NCBI GenBank assembly: GCA_009777435.1
Contig: WRLW01000033.1
Coordinates: forward strand, 1-10,958
Length of the DNA stretch: 10,958 bases
Direction: 5' to 3'
Source: Oscillospiraceae bacterium
GTDB taxonomy: Bacteria > Bacillota > Clostridia > Oscillospirales > UBA929
The position numbers and the translations under genes are program-made. Positions 1 through 5,601 of the stretch are shown one piece after another. Each line of letters begins with the position of its first letter. Within the stretch, counting starts at the first letter, position 1. The notes beneath the pieces were generated by a model. That model did no database searches. It was not told the DNA's origin and saw only the letters and a list, made by a program, of their open reading frames with translations.

Positions 1-8
1 ATCCAACG

Positions 9-14
9 TATACT
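9..14 (+). promoter_or_regulatory. Probable -10 box of the regulator/acyl-CoA synthetase unit
   Basis: TATACT stands 30 bases before the chosen start of the first gene. It matches five of six positions of the sigma-A -10 consensus and is the same hexamer used by three other promoters proposed here. The -35 box would fall before the first base of the window, so the promoter cannot be confirmed. Confidence 0.45.
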
Positions 15-43
15 GTTTCAAATGATTTTAGGGGATGAGCCAA

Positions 44-595
44 ATGACCGATCAGCTTCGTGAAATAGGCCGCCGCTTGTCCGAGCTGCGGGCCGACGTG
101 GAGATGGCGCCCGAGACCTTCTGCGCTAAGGCAGGTGTCACCATAGACGAGTTAGCCGCCTATGAGAGCGGCGCGCATGACTTTTCGTTCTCGTTTCTTT
201 ACAACGCCGCGCGTATTTTGGGCGTTGACGTAATCGACCTCATGAGCGGCGACAGCCCGAGGCTGTCGGGCTGGTGCGTCGTGCGCGGAGGCGAGGGCTA
301 CGCCGTGGATCGCCGCGCGGCCTACAAGTACAGCCATCTGGCCTTCACCTTCCGCGACAAGAAGGCCGAACCGTTTCTGGTAACGGCCGAGCCGCGGCAG
401 GTTGTGCCCGAGCTGCACGCCCACGACGGACAGGAGTTCAACTGGATGGTATCGGGGCGTATGCGCTTCCGCATAGCGGACGCCGAATACATCCTTGAGC
501 CGGGCGACAGCGTGTATTTCAACGCGTCCATACCACACGCCATGCAGGCGCTCGACGACGCGGCGGCGCAGTTTGTGGCCGTCGTGATGGGATAG
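44..595 (+). CDS. XRE-family helix-turn-helix regulator with C-terminal cupin domain
   Basis: A 183-residue DNA-binding regulator. Residues about 6-66 form an XRE/Cro-type helix-turn-helix of the kind reading 'ELAAYESG...FSFLYNAARILGVD'. Residues about 105-183 form a small cupin barrel. The cupin metal/ligand motif is visible as HAHDGQE followed by a glycine seven residues after the Glu (H125, H127, E131, G138), with the second motif around PGD...PH (H165). In this family the cupin is thought to sense a small ligand. An ATG lies 9 bases earlier (35), but its only purine-rich site touches the codon. AGGGGA at 30-35 is 8 nt from the ATG at 44, so I chose that start. The stop overlaps the ribosome site of the acyl-CoA synthetase gene, implying one transcript and translational coupling. 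Cupin regulators beside acyl-CoA synthetases are common in Clostridia, so control of its own operon in response to a substrate or acyl-CoA is likely but inferred. Confidence 0.9.
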   Translation: MTDQLREIGRRLSELRADVEMAPETFCAKAGVTIDELAAYESGAHDFSFSFLYNAARILGVDVIDLMSGDSPRLSGWCVVRGGEGYAVDRRAAYKYSHLAFTFRDKKAEPFLVTAEPRQVVPELHAHDGQEFNWMVSGRMRFRIADAEYILEPGDSVYFNASIPHAMQALDDAAAQFVAVVMG

Positions 596-600
596 GAGGT
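595..600 (+). promoter_or_regulatory. Shine-Dalgarno site overlapping the upstream stop codon
   Basis: GGAGGT at 595-600 uses the last base of the regulator's TAG stop and lies 6 nt before the ATG at 607. It is a near-perfect anti-SD match. Ribosomes ending on the regulator would release directly onto it, so the two proteins are probably made in a fixed ratio. Confidence 0.8.
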
Positions 601-606
601 AAAAAT

Positions 607-2280
607 ATGCCGCTTTATGAAAAATATACCGGCCGCCACCGTGACGACTTCTGCACGTTAGACGACCTCAGCAAAAACTACAAGCTCAACGTGCCCGACG
701 ATTTCAATTTCGCCTTTGACTGCCTTGACGCGATGGCCGCCCAAACGCCGGACGCGCTCGCGCTGCTGTGGCTGTCCAACGCCGGCGAGGAGAAGCGCTT
801 TTCGTTCGGGGACATCAGCCGCCTGTCCGTAAAGGCCGCGAATTTCTTTATCTCACAGGGCGTCGTCAAGGGCGATATGGTCATGCTCACCATGTCGCGC
901 GACTGGCGCTACTGGCCTGTGCTGATGGGCCTGCACCGCATGGGCGCGGTTGCCGTCCCGGCTACTTATCTGCTGACCAAAAAAGACTTTGAATACCGCA
1001 TGAACGCCGCGTCGGTCAAAATGCTGCTGACCACGCCGCGCTTCGGGGTTACTAAGGCGATGGACGAGGCGCTGCCAAACTGCCCGACGGTCGAAAAGCT
1101 CGCCGTGTTCGGCGGCGAGGCGCCCGCCGGATGGATCGACTTCGACGCCGAGTGGGACGCCGCGCCCGAAACGCCCGTCGCCCGCAACACGGTCAAGGGC
1201 GATATGATGCTGATGGCGTTTTCGTCCGGCACCACCGGATACCCGAAGATGGTCTGGCATGACTACACTTATCCGCTCGGACACATAATGACCGGCTGCT
1301 TCTGGCAGCGCTGCGAGGACGGCGGCCTGCACTTCACCATCTCCGACACGGGCTGGCTAAAGAGCCTGTGGGGCAAGATGTACAGCCAGTGGCTGTCCGG
1401 CTCGGCTGTGTTTACCTATGATTTCGATAAGTTCTCCGCGCCCGATATCCTTGAGAAGATAGCCAAATATAAAGTGACCACCTTCTGCGCGCCGCCCACC
1501 ATGTACCGCTACCTGATCAAGGAGGATCTGAAAAAATACGACCTCTCGGCGCTGCGCCACTGCGTCGCGGCGGGCGAGGCGCTCAACCCGGAGATATACA
1601 ACGTCTGGCAGACGGGCGCCGGCCAGAAGATATTCGAGGGCTTCGGGCAGACCGAGACCACCCTGAGCTGCTGGACGGGCTACCCGTGGATGCAGCCGCG
1701 CCTCGGCTCTATGGGATTGCCCGCGCCCGGCTACCGCATGATCATAGCGGACGACGCCGGCAGCGAGGTAGGGCCGGGCGTTACCGGGGAAATATGTATC
1801 CGCACCGACGAGGAGGGCGGCGGCAAGCCGTTCGGACTGTTCTCGGGCTACTACCGCGACGACGAGATGACCAAAAGCGTCTGGCGCGACGACCTGTACC
1901 ACACGGGCGACACGGCCTATAAAGACGAGATGGGCTTCTTGTGGTATGTCGGGCGTCTGGACGACGTTATCAAGTCGTCGGGCTACCGTATAGGGCCGTT
2001 CGAGGTGGAGAGCGCCATGATGGAGCATCCGGCCGTCACCGAATGTGCCGTGACGGGCGTGCCCGACCCCGAGCGCGGCTTCGCCGTGAAGGCCACGGTC
2101 GTGCTGTCGGAGGGCTATTCCGGCTCGGCGGAGCTTACTAAAGAACTTCAGACGCACGTCAAGAAAGTAACCGCGCCGTATAAATATCCGCGCATAATCC
2201 AGTATGTGGACAGCCTGCCCAAAACCATCTCAGGCAAAATCCGCCGCGTCGAAATACGCGAAAAGGACGGCGTGAGGTAA
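607..2280 (+). CDS. AMP-forming acyl-CoA synthetase, medium-chain (ACSM-like) type
   Basis: A 557-residue cytoplasmic ligase of the ANL adenylating superfamily. It activates a carboxylic acid with ATP to acyl-AMP and then forms the acyl-CoA thioester. The phosphate-binding loop SSGTTGYPK is at 206-214, the adenine-site motif EGFGQTETT at 344-352, YHTGD at 431-435, and the hinge/ribose region GRLDDVIKSSGYRIGPFEVE at 449-468. LPKTISGKIRR at 537-547 contains the catalytic lysine K544 of the C-terminal domain. Length, and SGYRIGPFEVE in place of the SGHRLGTAEIE-like form of acetyl-CoA synthetase, favour the medium-chain/ACSM branch. All catalytic landmarks are present, so it should be active. The acid cannot be read from sequence; medium- or branched-chain fatty acids or aromatic acids are possible. 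It is co-transcribed with the preceding cupin regulator and followed by a GC hairpin. Confidence 0.93.
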   Translation: MPLYEKYTGRHRDDFCTLDDLSKNYKLNVPDDFNFAFDCLDAMAAQTPDALALLWLSNAGEEKRFSFGDISRLSVKAANFFISQGVVKGDMVMLTMSRDWRYWPVLMGLHRMGAVAVPATYLLTKKDFEYRMNAASVKMLLTTPRFGVTKAMDEALPNCPTVEKLAVFGGEAPAGWIDFDAEWDAAPETPVARNTVKGDMMLMAFSSGTTGYPKMVWHDYTYPLGHIMTGCFWQRCEDGGLHFTISDTGWLKSLWGKMYSQWLSGSAVFTYDFDKFSAPDILEKIAKYKVTTFCAPPTMYRYLIKEDLKKYDLSALRHCVAAGEALNPEIYNVWQTGAGQKIFEGFGQTETTLSCWTGYPWMQPRLGSMGLPAPGYRMIIADDAGSEVGPGVTGEICIRTDEEGGGKPFGLFSGYYRDDEMTKSVWRDDLYHTGDTAYKDEMGFLWYVGRLDDVIKSSGYRIGPFEVESAMMEHPAVTECAVTGVPDPERGFAVKATVVLSEGYSGSAELTKELQTHVKKVTAPYKYPRIIQYVDSLPKTISGKIRRVEIREKDGVR

Positions 2281-2284
2281 GAGG

Positions 2285-2300
2285 GCGGGGCAGCCCCCGC
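2285..2300 (+). terminator. GC hairpin after the acyl-CoA synthetase gene (weak terminator candidate)
   Basis: GCGGGG (2285-2290) pairs perfectly with CCCCGC (2295-2300) across a CAGC loop, starting 5 nt after the stop codon. There is no clear U-tract (TGATCGGGTTAATC follows), so it may stop transcription only partly or protect the transcript end. Confidence 0.45.
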
Positions 2301-2323
2301 TGATCGGGTTAATCTAAAAATGA

Positions 2324-2352
2324 TTGCGTCCCCTCTCTGAACGGGGTATACT
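2324..2352 (+). promoter_or_regulatory. Promoter of the plus-strand toxin-antitoxin pair, with candidate operator
   Basis: A -35 TTGCGT (2324-2329) is followed after exactly 17 nt by a -10 TATACT (2347-2352). This places the transcript start about 2358-2360, just before the AGAGGG ribosome site. The inverted repeat GGTAT-acta-ATACC (2345-2358) overlaps the -10 box. Ribbon-helix-helix antitoxins usually repress their own promoter through short half-sites of this size, so it is a candidate operator (inferred). Confidence 0.6.
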
Positions 2353-2375
2353 AATACCAGAGGGTGGTGTTCGCT

Positions 2376-2630
2376 GTGACACAGGTTAATGTGCAGCTTG
2401 ATAATACAGTCGCGCAGCAGTTGGAGGCGACCGCGCGTGACAACGGGTATACGCTCGCGGGATACATCTCCGCTGTTATCAGCGGGCATTGCGCGAGCGT
2501 GATGAAGAGGGAGCTTGACGCGAAACGGGTTCTGCTTGACCTGATTGCGACGGCCGACCCTGACCCGACATTCGTAAGACCGGCCGAAATCCCTTGGGAC
2601 GTATCAACCCCTCGGGAGGCGTTTAGCTGA
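2376..2630 (+). CDS. Antitoxin of a VapBC-type module, ribbon-helix-helix-like
   Basis: An 84-residue protein immediately upstream of a PIN-domain toxin. The N-terminal half, 'TQVNVQLDNTVAQQLEATA' followed by a short turn and a second helix, has the beta-helix-helix pattern of ribbon-helix-helix (CopG/Arc-like) DNA-binding antitoxins. The C-terminal part, with 'ELDAKRVLLDL' and a Pro/Trp-rich tail (RPAEIPWD), is the expected flexible toxin-binding segment. GTG at 2376 has AGAGGGTGG about 8 nt upstream. An in-frame GTG at 2364 has no ribosome site and would sit almost at the transcript 5' end, so 2376 is preferred. Its TGA shares one base with the toxin ATG (TGATG), typical of coupled antitoxin-toxin pairs. 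It would neutralise the toxin and repress the operon. Family assignment rests on pattern and position only. Confidence 0.75.
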   Translation: MTQVNVQLDNTVAQQLEATARDNGYTLAGYISAVISGHCASVMKRELDAKRVLLDLIATADPDPTFVRPAEIPWDVSTPREAFS

Positions 2631-3025
2631 TGTACTATATCGACAGTAACACCTATATTTACTTCGATAAGAACGCCTCGCGGGCATTGACCTCTAAGCT
2701 GCTCTCCGTCAATCCGGCCAACATTAAGATTCCGGCGATGGTCGCGGCCGAACTGCGGTTAGGCGCGGAAAAAAGCGCGAGGCGTGAGTATAACTCGGAA
2801 CGGCTGGAACGGTTTCTGTCCCTGTATGAGATTGTACCGTTTGACGACGACGCGGCCAAAAGCTATGCGAAGCTCCGGGCGGAGTTAGAGCGGAGCGGAC
2901 AGGTCATCGGAGCCAACGACATGGTGATCGCCGCCACCGTGCTGAGCGGCGGCGGGACGCTTATCACCCGCAACACGGATGAGTTTTCAAGGATCACCGA
3001 GCTGAAAAACGAAAACTGGTTTTAA
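2630..3025 (+). CDS. PIN-domain ribonuclease toxin, VapC-like
   Basis: A 131-residue PIN-domain protein, the normal length for VapC toxins. The acidic metal-binding residues are present: D5 in YYIDSNTY, E41 in 'VAAELRLGA', D97 in 'GANDMVIAA' and D117 in 'ITRNTDEF' (with N115). VapC enzymes are Mg2+-dependent endoribonucleases that cut tRNA or rRNA when the antitoxin is degraded; the RNA target here cannot be predicted. The ATG overlaps the antitoxin stop by one base, and GGGAGG at 2614-2619 lies 10 nt upstream inside the antitoxin gene. The gene is complete with no missing catalytic residue, so the module looks functional. It converges on a second, unrelated PIN module on the other strand. 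Confidence 0.87.
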   Translation: MYYIDSNTYIYFDKNASRALTSKLLSVNPANIKIPAMVAAELRLGAEKSARREYNSERLERFLSLYEIVPFDDDAAKSYAKLRAELERSGQVIGANDMVIAATVLSGGGTLITRNTDEFSRITELKNENWF

Positions 3026-3165
3026 CAAACCCGGTTACACGTCCGGGGGTTCGCGAAGCGAAATCGCGCGGTTCGCGCGCTGCCGGCCGCCCCTACGGCC
3101 CGTTGATTACGCGCAAACCCCGTAGGGACGCACATTGTGCGTCCGCGCGCCCCCCGCGCCGCAAA
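3026..3165. repeat. Palindromic GC-rich intergenic repeat block between two convergent toxin genes
   Basis: No gene is visible here; the stretch is a stack of inverted repeats. CCCGG/CCGGG is at 3030-3034/3043-3047, TTCGC-gaa-GCGAA at 3050-3062, CGCGCG-gtt-CGCGCG at 3065-3079 and CCCTACGG/CCGTAGGG at 3091-3098/3120-3127. A 19-base near-perfect palindrome, GGACGCACATTGTGCGTCC, is at 3126-3144. Read outward from the centre, both strands start CCGTAGGG and end in GCGCG, so the block resembles two inverted copies of one unit. Dispersed elements of the 'CGTAGGGRCG...palindrome' kind are common, in my recollection, in clostridial gut genomes. Only this locus is visible, so dispersal is inferred. 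It may also act as a two-way transcription stop for the toxins. Confidence 0.6.
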
Positions 3166-3597
3166 TCAATCCCCCAAACCCTTTGCCGAAGCACACAACG
3201 CCAGCAGCTCCTCCGGCTCCACGGCGGGTATAGGTGAACTGATAAAATCCTTCTTGTTGCGCGTGACAATATAATCCGCCTTTTCTCTTTTGGCGGTGGC
3301 GGCAAGTACGGAGTCCTCAAAGTCGTCCATGTCTAACGCGTGGGCGGCGACGGTATCAACAGCCAGCGTATCGCACACGCCGACCAGCTCCGCCAGATGG
3401 AGCATAGCCGCTTTTGCCTTTCGTTTACCCACATTCCTGCTGATGATGTAATGAATATCCGTCATGCAGCCGGCACAAACGAAAGCGTCAATCCTCTTGT
3501 TCATGGATAGCTGAATGACAGAGCAGGACTTTTCAAAAAACGGATTACGCTTTTCTATTACATCAATTATGATGTTTGAATCCAATATTACCCTCAT
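3166..3597 (-). CDS. PIN-domain toxin, second module (PIN_3-like)
   Basis: A 143-residue PIN-domain protein, not closely similar to the plus-strand toxin. D6 lies in 'VILDSNIIIDV', D47 in 'GCMTDIHYIISR', D95 in 'DFEDSVLAATA', and N114/D117 in 'VTRNKKDF'. The 'TDI.YI' form of the second motif is typical of the PIN_3 branch, in which an aspartate region replaces the VapC glutamate. It is predicted to be a Mg2+-dependent endoribonuclease toxin; its target is unknown. The ATG overlaps the stop of the Phd-type antitoxin by four bases (ATGA, 3594-3597), so translation is coupled. Its TGA at 3166-3168 borders the palindromic block, which also follows the opposing toxin gene. All expected residues are intact. 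Confidence 0.85.
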   Translation of the reverse strand: MRVILDSNIIIDVIEKRNPFFEKSCSVIQLSMNKRIDAFVCAGCMTDIHYIISRNVGKRKAKAAMLHLAELVGVCDTLAVDTVAAHALDMDDFEDSVLAATAKREKADYIVTRNKKDFISSPIPAVEPEELLALCASAKGLGD

Positions 3598-3812
3598 TGT
3601 CCGGCAAGCCGCTCCTCTCTGGCTTGCTCCAGAGTGAGCGGATTGGCGGCGGCGATCCCAATCAAGCTGTCAAGGATGGCTTGCTTATCCCGTGCCGGAC
3701 TGGTTATGGTGGCGATGATTTTGCCGTTTCGCGTGACATACACATCCTCGCTTGCGGCGCGGTTCAAATATCTGCCAACATTCGCTTTTAACTCGGTAGA
3801 TGTTATCAGCAT
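3594..3812 (-). CDS. Phd/YefM-family antitoxin
   Basis: A 72-residue antitoxin. The N-terminal half, 'MLITSTELKANVGRYLN' followed by 'VYVTRNGKIIATI', is the classic Phd/YefM fold that binds operator DNA as a dimer. The C-terminal helix rich in Glu, Arg and Ala (LEQAREERLAGQ) is the expected toxin-neutralising tail. The frame stays open upstream to 3878, but the ATG at 3812 starts exactly at the family's conserved N-terminus. It has GGAGGA (3826-3821) 8 nt before it, so the shorter form is chosen. It overlaps the PIN toxin by four bases and is expected to repress the shared promoter. Phd antitoxins are usually paired with Doc or RelE toxins, but Phd-PIN pairs are also known. Confidence 0.88.
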   Translation of the reverse strand: MLITSTELKANVGRYLNRAASEDVYVTRNGKIIATITSPARDKQAILDSLIGIAAANPLTLEQAREERLAGQ

Positions 3813-3845
3813 GGACAATTTCCTCCAATTATTCAGCCTATTATC

Positions 3846-3874
3846 AGTATACCACAACCGTACCAAAAAAACAA
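3846..3874 (-). promoter_or_regulatory. Promoter of the minus-strand toxin-antitoxin pair
   Basis: On the minus strand TTGTTT (3874-3869) is followed after 17 nt by TATACT (3851-3846), with an extended -10 TG one base upstream (TGGTATACT). The spacing to the GGAGGA ribosome site is suitable. The small palindrome GTATAC over the -10 is a possible Phd-binding core, but that is weak evidence. Confidence 0.6.
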
Positions 3875-3910
3875 TCAAAAAGGTGCGATGATTTCATTTC
3901 GCCAACCCCC

Positions 3911-3955
3911 TAAAAACCCAAACGCCCCGCCGGAGAATACAATCCTCGGCGGGGC
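3911..3955 (-). terminator. Intrinsic terminator after tRNA-Trp
   Basis: A perfect 9-bp stem, GCCCCGCCG at 3955-3947 paired with CGGCGGGGC at 3932-3924 on the minus strand, encloses a 14-nt loop. It is followed by GTTTGGGTTTTTA, so a U-tract is present but delayed by a few bases. It lies 9 bases after the tRNA 3' CCA. The plus-strand side ends only in CTTTAA. Confidence 0.7.
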
Positions 3956-3964
3956 CTTTAACTA

Positions 3965-4038
3965 TGGCAGGGGATGAGGGAATCGAACCCCCACTAAAGG
4001 TTTTGGAGACCTCTGTCATACCACTTGACCAATCCCCT
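3965..4038 (-). tRNA. tRNA-Trp (anticodon CCA)
   Basis: A complete 74-nt cloverleaf. The 7-bp acceptor stem is AGGGGAT/ATCCCCT, and the D stem GTCA/TGAC encloses loop AGTGGTA. The anticodon stem GAGGT/ACCTT carries loop CTCCAAA, with anticodon CCA at 4006-4004. A four-base variable loop follows, then T stem GGGGG/CCCTC around TTCGATT. Discriminator G and a genomically encoded CCA end (3967-3965) complete it. Anticodon CCA reads UGG. D-stem pair 11-24 is U-A, the same state as in Bacillus subtilis tRNA-Trp and in the Escherichia coli Hirsh UGA suppressor. The gene has its own promoter upstream and a terminator downstream. Confidence 0.97.
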
Positions 4039-4078
4039 GCGTATGACGCCGGCGGCTTTTGACCGCCGTCCAGCCAGT

Positions 4079-4107
4079 AGTATAGCACACGTTCGCGGAA
4101 AAATCAA
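4079..4107 (-). promoter_or_regulatory. Promoter of tRNA-Trp
   Basis: On the minus strand TTGATT (4107-4102), 17 nt spacer, TATACT (4084-4079) with an extended -10 TG (TGCTATACT). The start would fall about 4072, giving a leader of roughly 33 nt before the mature tRNA that contains GGCGG/CCGCC pairing for processing. It is back-to-back with the xylA promoter. Confidence 0.75.
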
Positions 4108-4109
4108 CC

Positions 4110-4141
4110 CCAAATCGGCCGCGATTCCCTTGACGATTTGG
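4110..4141. promoter_or_regulatory. Inverted repeat over the xylA -35 box, candidate operator
   Basis: CCAAATCG (4110-4117) and CGATTTGG (4134-4141) are perfect 8-bp inverted copies. The right half overlaps the -35 box of the xylA promoter. A third half-site, CGATT (4122-4126), forms a shorter AATCG-gccg-CGATT repeat with the left half. This is the expected place for a xylose-responsive repressor, but it does not match the classic XylR (ROK) operator known to me, so the binding protein is unknown. Confidence 0.4.
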
Positions 4142-4158
4142 ACGCGGCGTGATAAAAT
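4130..4158 (+). promoter_or_regulatory. Promoter of the xylAB unit
   Basis: TTGACG (4130-4135), exactly 17 nt spacer, TAAAAT (4153-4158). Both hexamers match the consensus in five of six positions, so this should be a strong sigma-A promoter. The start would be about 4165, giving a short leader of near 28 nt that holds the AGGAAAGGA ribosome site (4174-4182). Confidence 0.8.
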
Positions 4159-4192
4159 ACGGGCATTGCTATCAGGAAAGGATTGACCAAGC

Positions 4193-5512
4193 ATGAGCGA
4201 GCTGTTCCCTAACATACCCGCCGTTAAATATCAGGGCGCGTCCGGCCAAGACCCTCTGGCGTTCAGCTACTATAACCCCGACGAGGAGATACTGGGCAAA
4301 CCTATGAAGGAACACCTTAAATTCTCGCTGGCATGGTGGCATACGCTGTGCGGCGAAGGCTCGGACATGTTCGGCCCCGGCACCTATGACAAGGAGTTCG
4401 GCGCCGAAAAGCGCGACTTCATGGCACACGCCAAGGCGAAGGTGGACGCGGGCTTCGAGCTGATGCAAAAGCTGTCGATCGGCTACTTCTGCTTCCACGA
4501 CACCGATCTGGTGGCCGAGGGCCAAACGCTCGCCGAATCCAACAAGCGGCTTGACGAAATCACAGACTACATCAGGCAAAGGATGGACGCCACCGGCATA
4601 AAATGCCTGTGGGGCACCTGCAACGCGTTCTCGCACAGGCGCTTCATGGCCGGCGCGGGCACCTCGCCCGACCCCGATATATTCGCTTATGCCGCCGCCA
4701 AGATAAAAAAGGCCATTGAGCTGACAGTAAAGCTCGGCGGCACGGGCTATGTTTTCTGGGGCGGCCGCGAGGGCTATGAAACGCTGCTCAACACAAACGT
4801 TCAGCTTGAGCTTGACAACCTCGCGCGCCTGATGCGCATGGCCGTCGAATACGCCAGAAGCATAGGCTTCAAGGGCGACTTCTACATCGAGCCCAAGCCC
4901 AAGGAGCCGTCCAAGCACCAATACGACTTCGACGTGGCCACAGCCTGCAATTTCCTGCGCGCGTACGGGCTGCTCGGCGACATTAAAATGAACGTCGAGG
5001 CCAACCACGCGACGCTGGCCTCGCACACCTTCTCGCACGAGGTGCGCATGGCCGCCGTAAACGGCGCGTTCGGCTCCATCGACGCCAACCAGGGCGACCT
5101 GCTGCTCGGCTGGGATACCGACCAGTTCCCCTGCGACGTATACGACGCCACCATGTGTATGCTTGAGATCATACGCGCCGGCGGCTTCACCAACGGCGGC
5201 CTGAACTTCGACGCCAAGACGCGCCGCATGTCCAACACCCCGGAGGATATGGCATATGGCTTTATCACCGGCATGGACACCTACGCGCTCGCGCTGCGCA
5301 AGGCGGCCGCCATAATAGAGGACGGGCGTTTGGACAATTTCGTCGAGCAGCGCTACGCGGGCTACAAGGCCGGCATAGGCGCCGACATCGTGGCCGGCAA
5401 AGCCGGTCTCAAGGAGTTGGAGGCCTACGCGCTCCAAAACGAGCCTAAGTCCCCGGCCAGCGGCCGTCAGGAAATGCTCGAGGGTATGCTTAACAGAATC
5501 ATGTACGGATAG
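4193..5512 (+). CDS. xylA: Xylose isomerase
   Basis: A 439-residue cytoplasmic enzyme that interconverts D-xylose and D-xylulose, the first step of isomerase-type xylose use. It needs two divalent metals (Mg2+, Mn2+ or Co2+). The length and the N-terminal extension fit the class II (Escherichia coli/clostridial) group. Visible catalytic and metal residues are H102 and D105 in FHDTD, W189 in VFWGGREGYE, E233 and K235 in IEPKPKEPSKHQYD, E269 and H272 in VEANHATLA, D297 in SIDANQGD, D308 and D310 in GWDTDQFP, and D340 in NFDAK. None is missing. The start is supported by AGGAAAGGA 10 nt upstream. It heads a unit with xylB 89 bp downstream, behind a strong promoter with a candidate operator. No transporter or XylR gene is in the window. 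Confidence 0.97.
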   Translation: MSELFPNIPAVKYQGASGQDPLAFSYYNPDEEILGKPMKEHLKFSLAWWHTLCGEGSDMFGPGTYDKEFGAEKRDFMAHAKAKVDAGFELMQKLSIGYFCFHDTDLVAEGQTLAESNKRLDEITDYIRQRMDATGIKCLWGTCNAFSHRRFMAGAGTSPDPDIFAYAAAKIKKAIELTVKLGGTGYVFWGGREGYETLLNTNVQLELDNLARLMRMAVEYARSIGFKGDFYIEPKPKEPSKHQYDFDVATACNFLRAYGLLGDIKMNVEANHATLASHTFSHEVRMAAVNGAFGSIDANQGDLLLGWDTDQFPCDVYDATMCMLEIIRAGGFTNGGLNFDAKTRRMSNTPEDMAYGFITGMDTYALALRKAAAIIEDGRLDNFVEQRYAGYKAGIGADIVAGKAGLKELEAYALQNEPKSPASGRQEMLEGMLNRIMYG

Positions 5513-5528
5513 GGCTTTATGGCTTGCG

Positions 5529-5570
5529 CGGGCGCACGCGGTTCCCGGCCGGGAAGCAGTTGTGCGCCCG
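5529..5570 (+). promoter_or_regulatory. Nested stem-loop between xylA and xylB
   Basis: An outer 9-bp stem, CGGGCGCAC (5529-5537) with GTGCGCCCG (5562-5570), encloses a perfect 14-base palindrome TTCCCGGCCGGGAA (5542-5555). Five Ts follow only at 5579-5583, 8 nt after the stem, so it is a poor terminator. It could protect the xylA 3' end, mark a processing point or allow partial termination, setting more isomerase than kinase (inferred). Confidence 0.5.
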
Positions 5571-5601
5571 TTCTAACATTTTTGGAAAGTGAGGACGAAC
5601 C

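Noticed and set aside
3026..3165. CRISPR array
   Set aside because: The palindromes are different from one another, adjacent rather than regularly spaced, and no unique spacers or cas genes are present.
3894..4215. Short minus-strand frames over the tRNA region
   Set aside because: They run through tRNA-Trp, its terminator and both promoters, and have no protein-like features.
5571..5583. Full terminator between xylA and xylB
   Set aside because: The U-run starts 8 nt after the stem, and xylB has no promoter of its own that I can see in the gap, so complete termination is unlikely.
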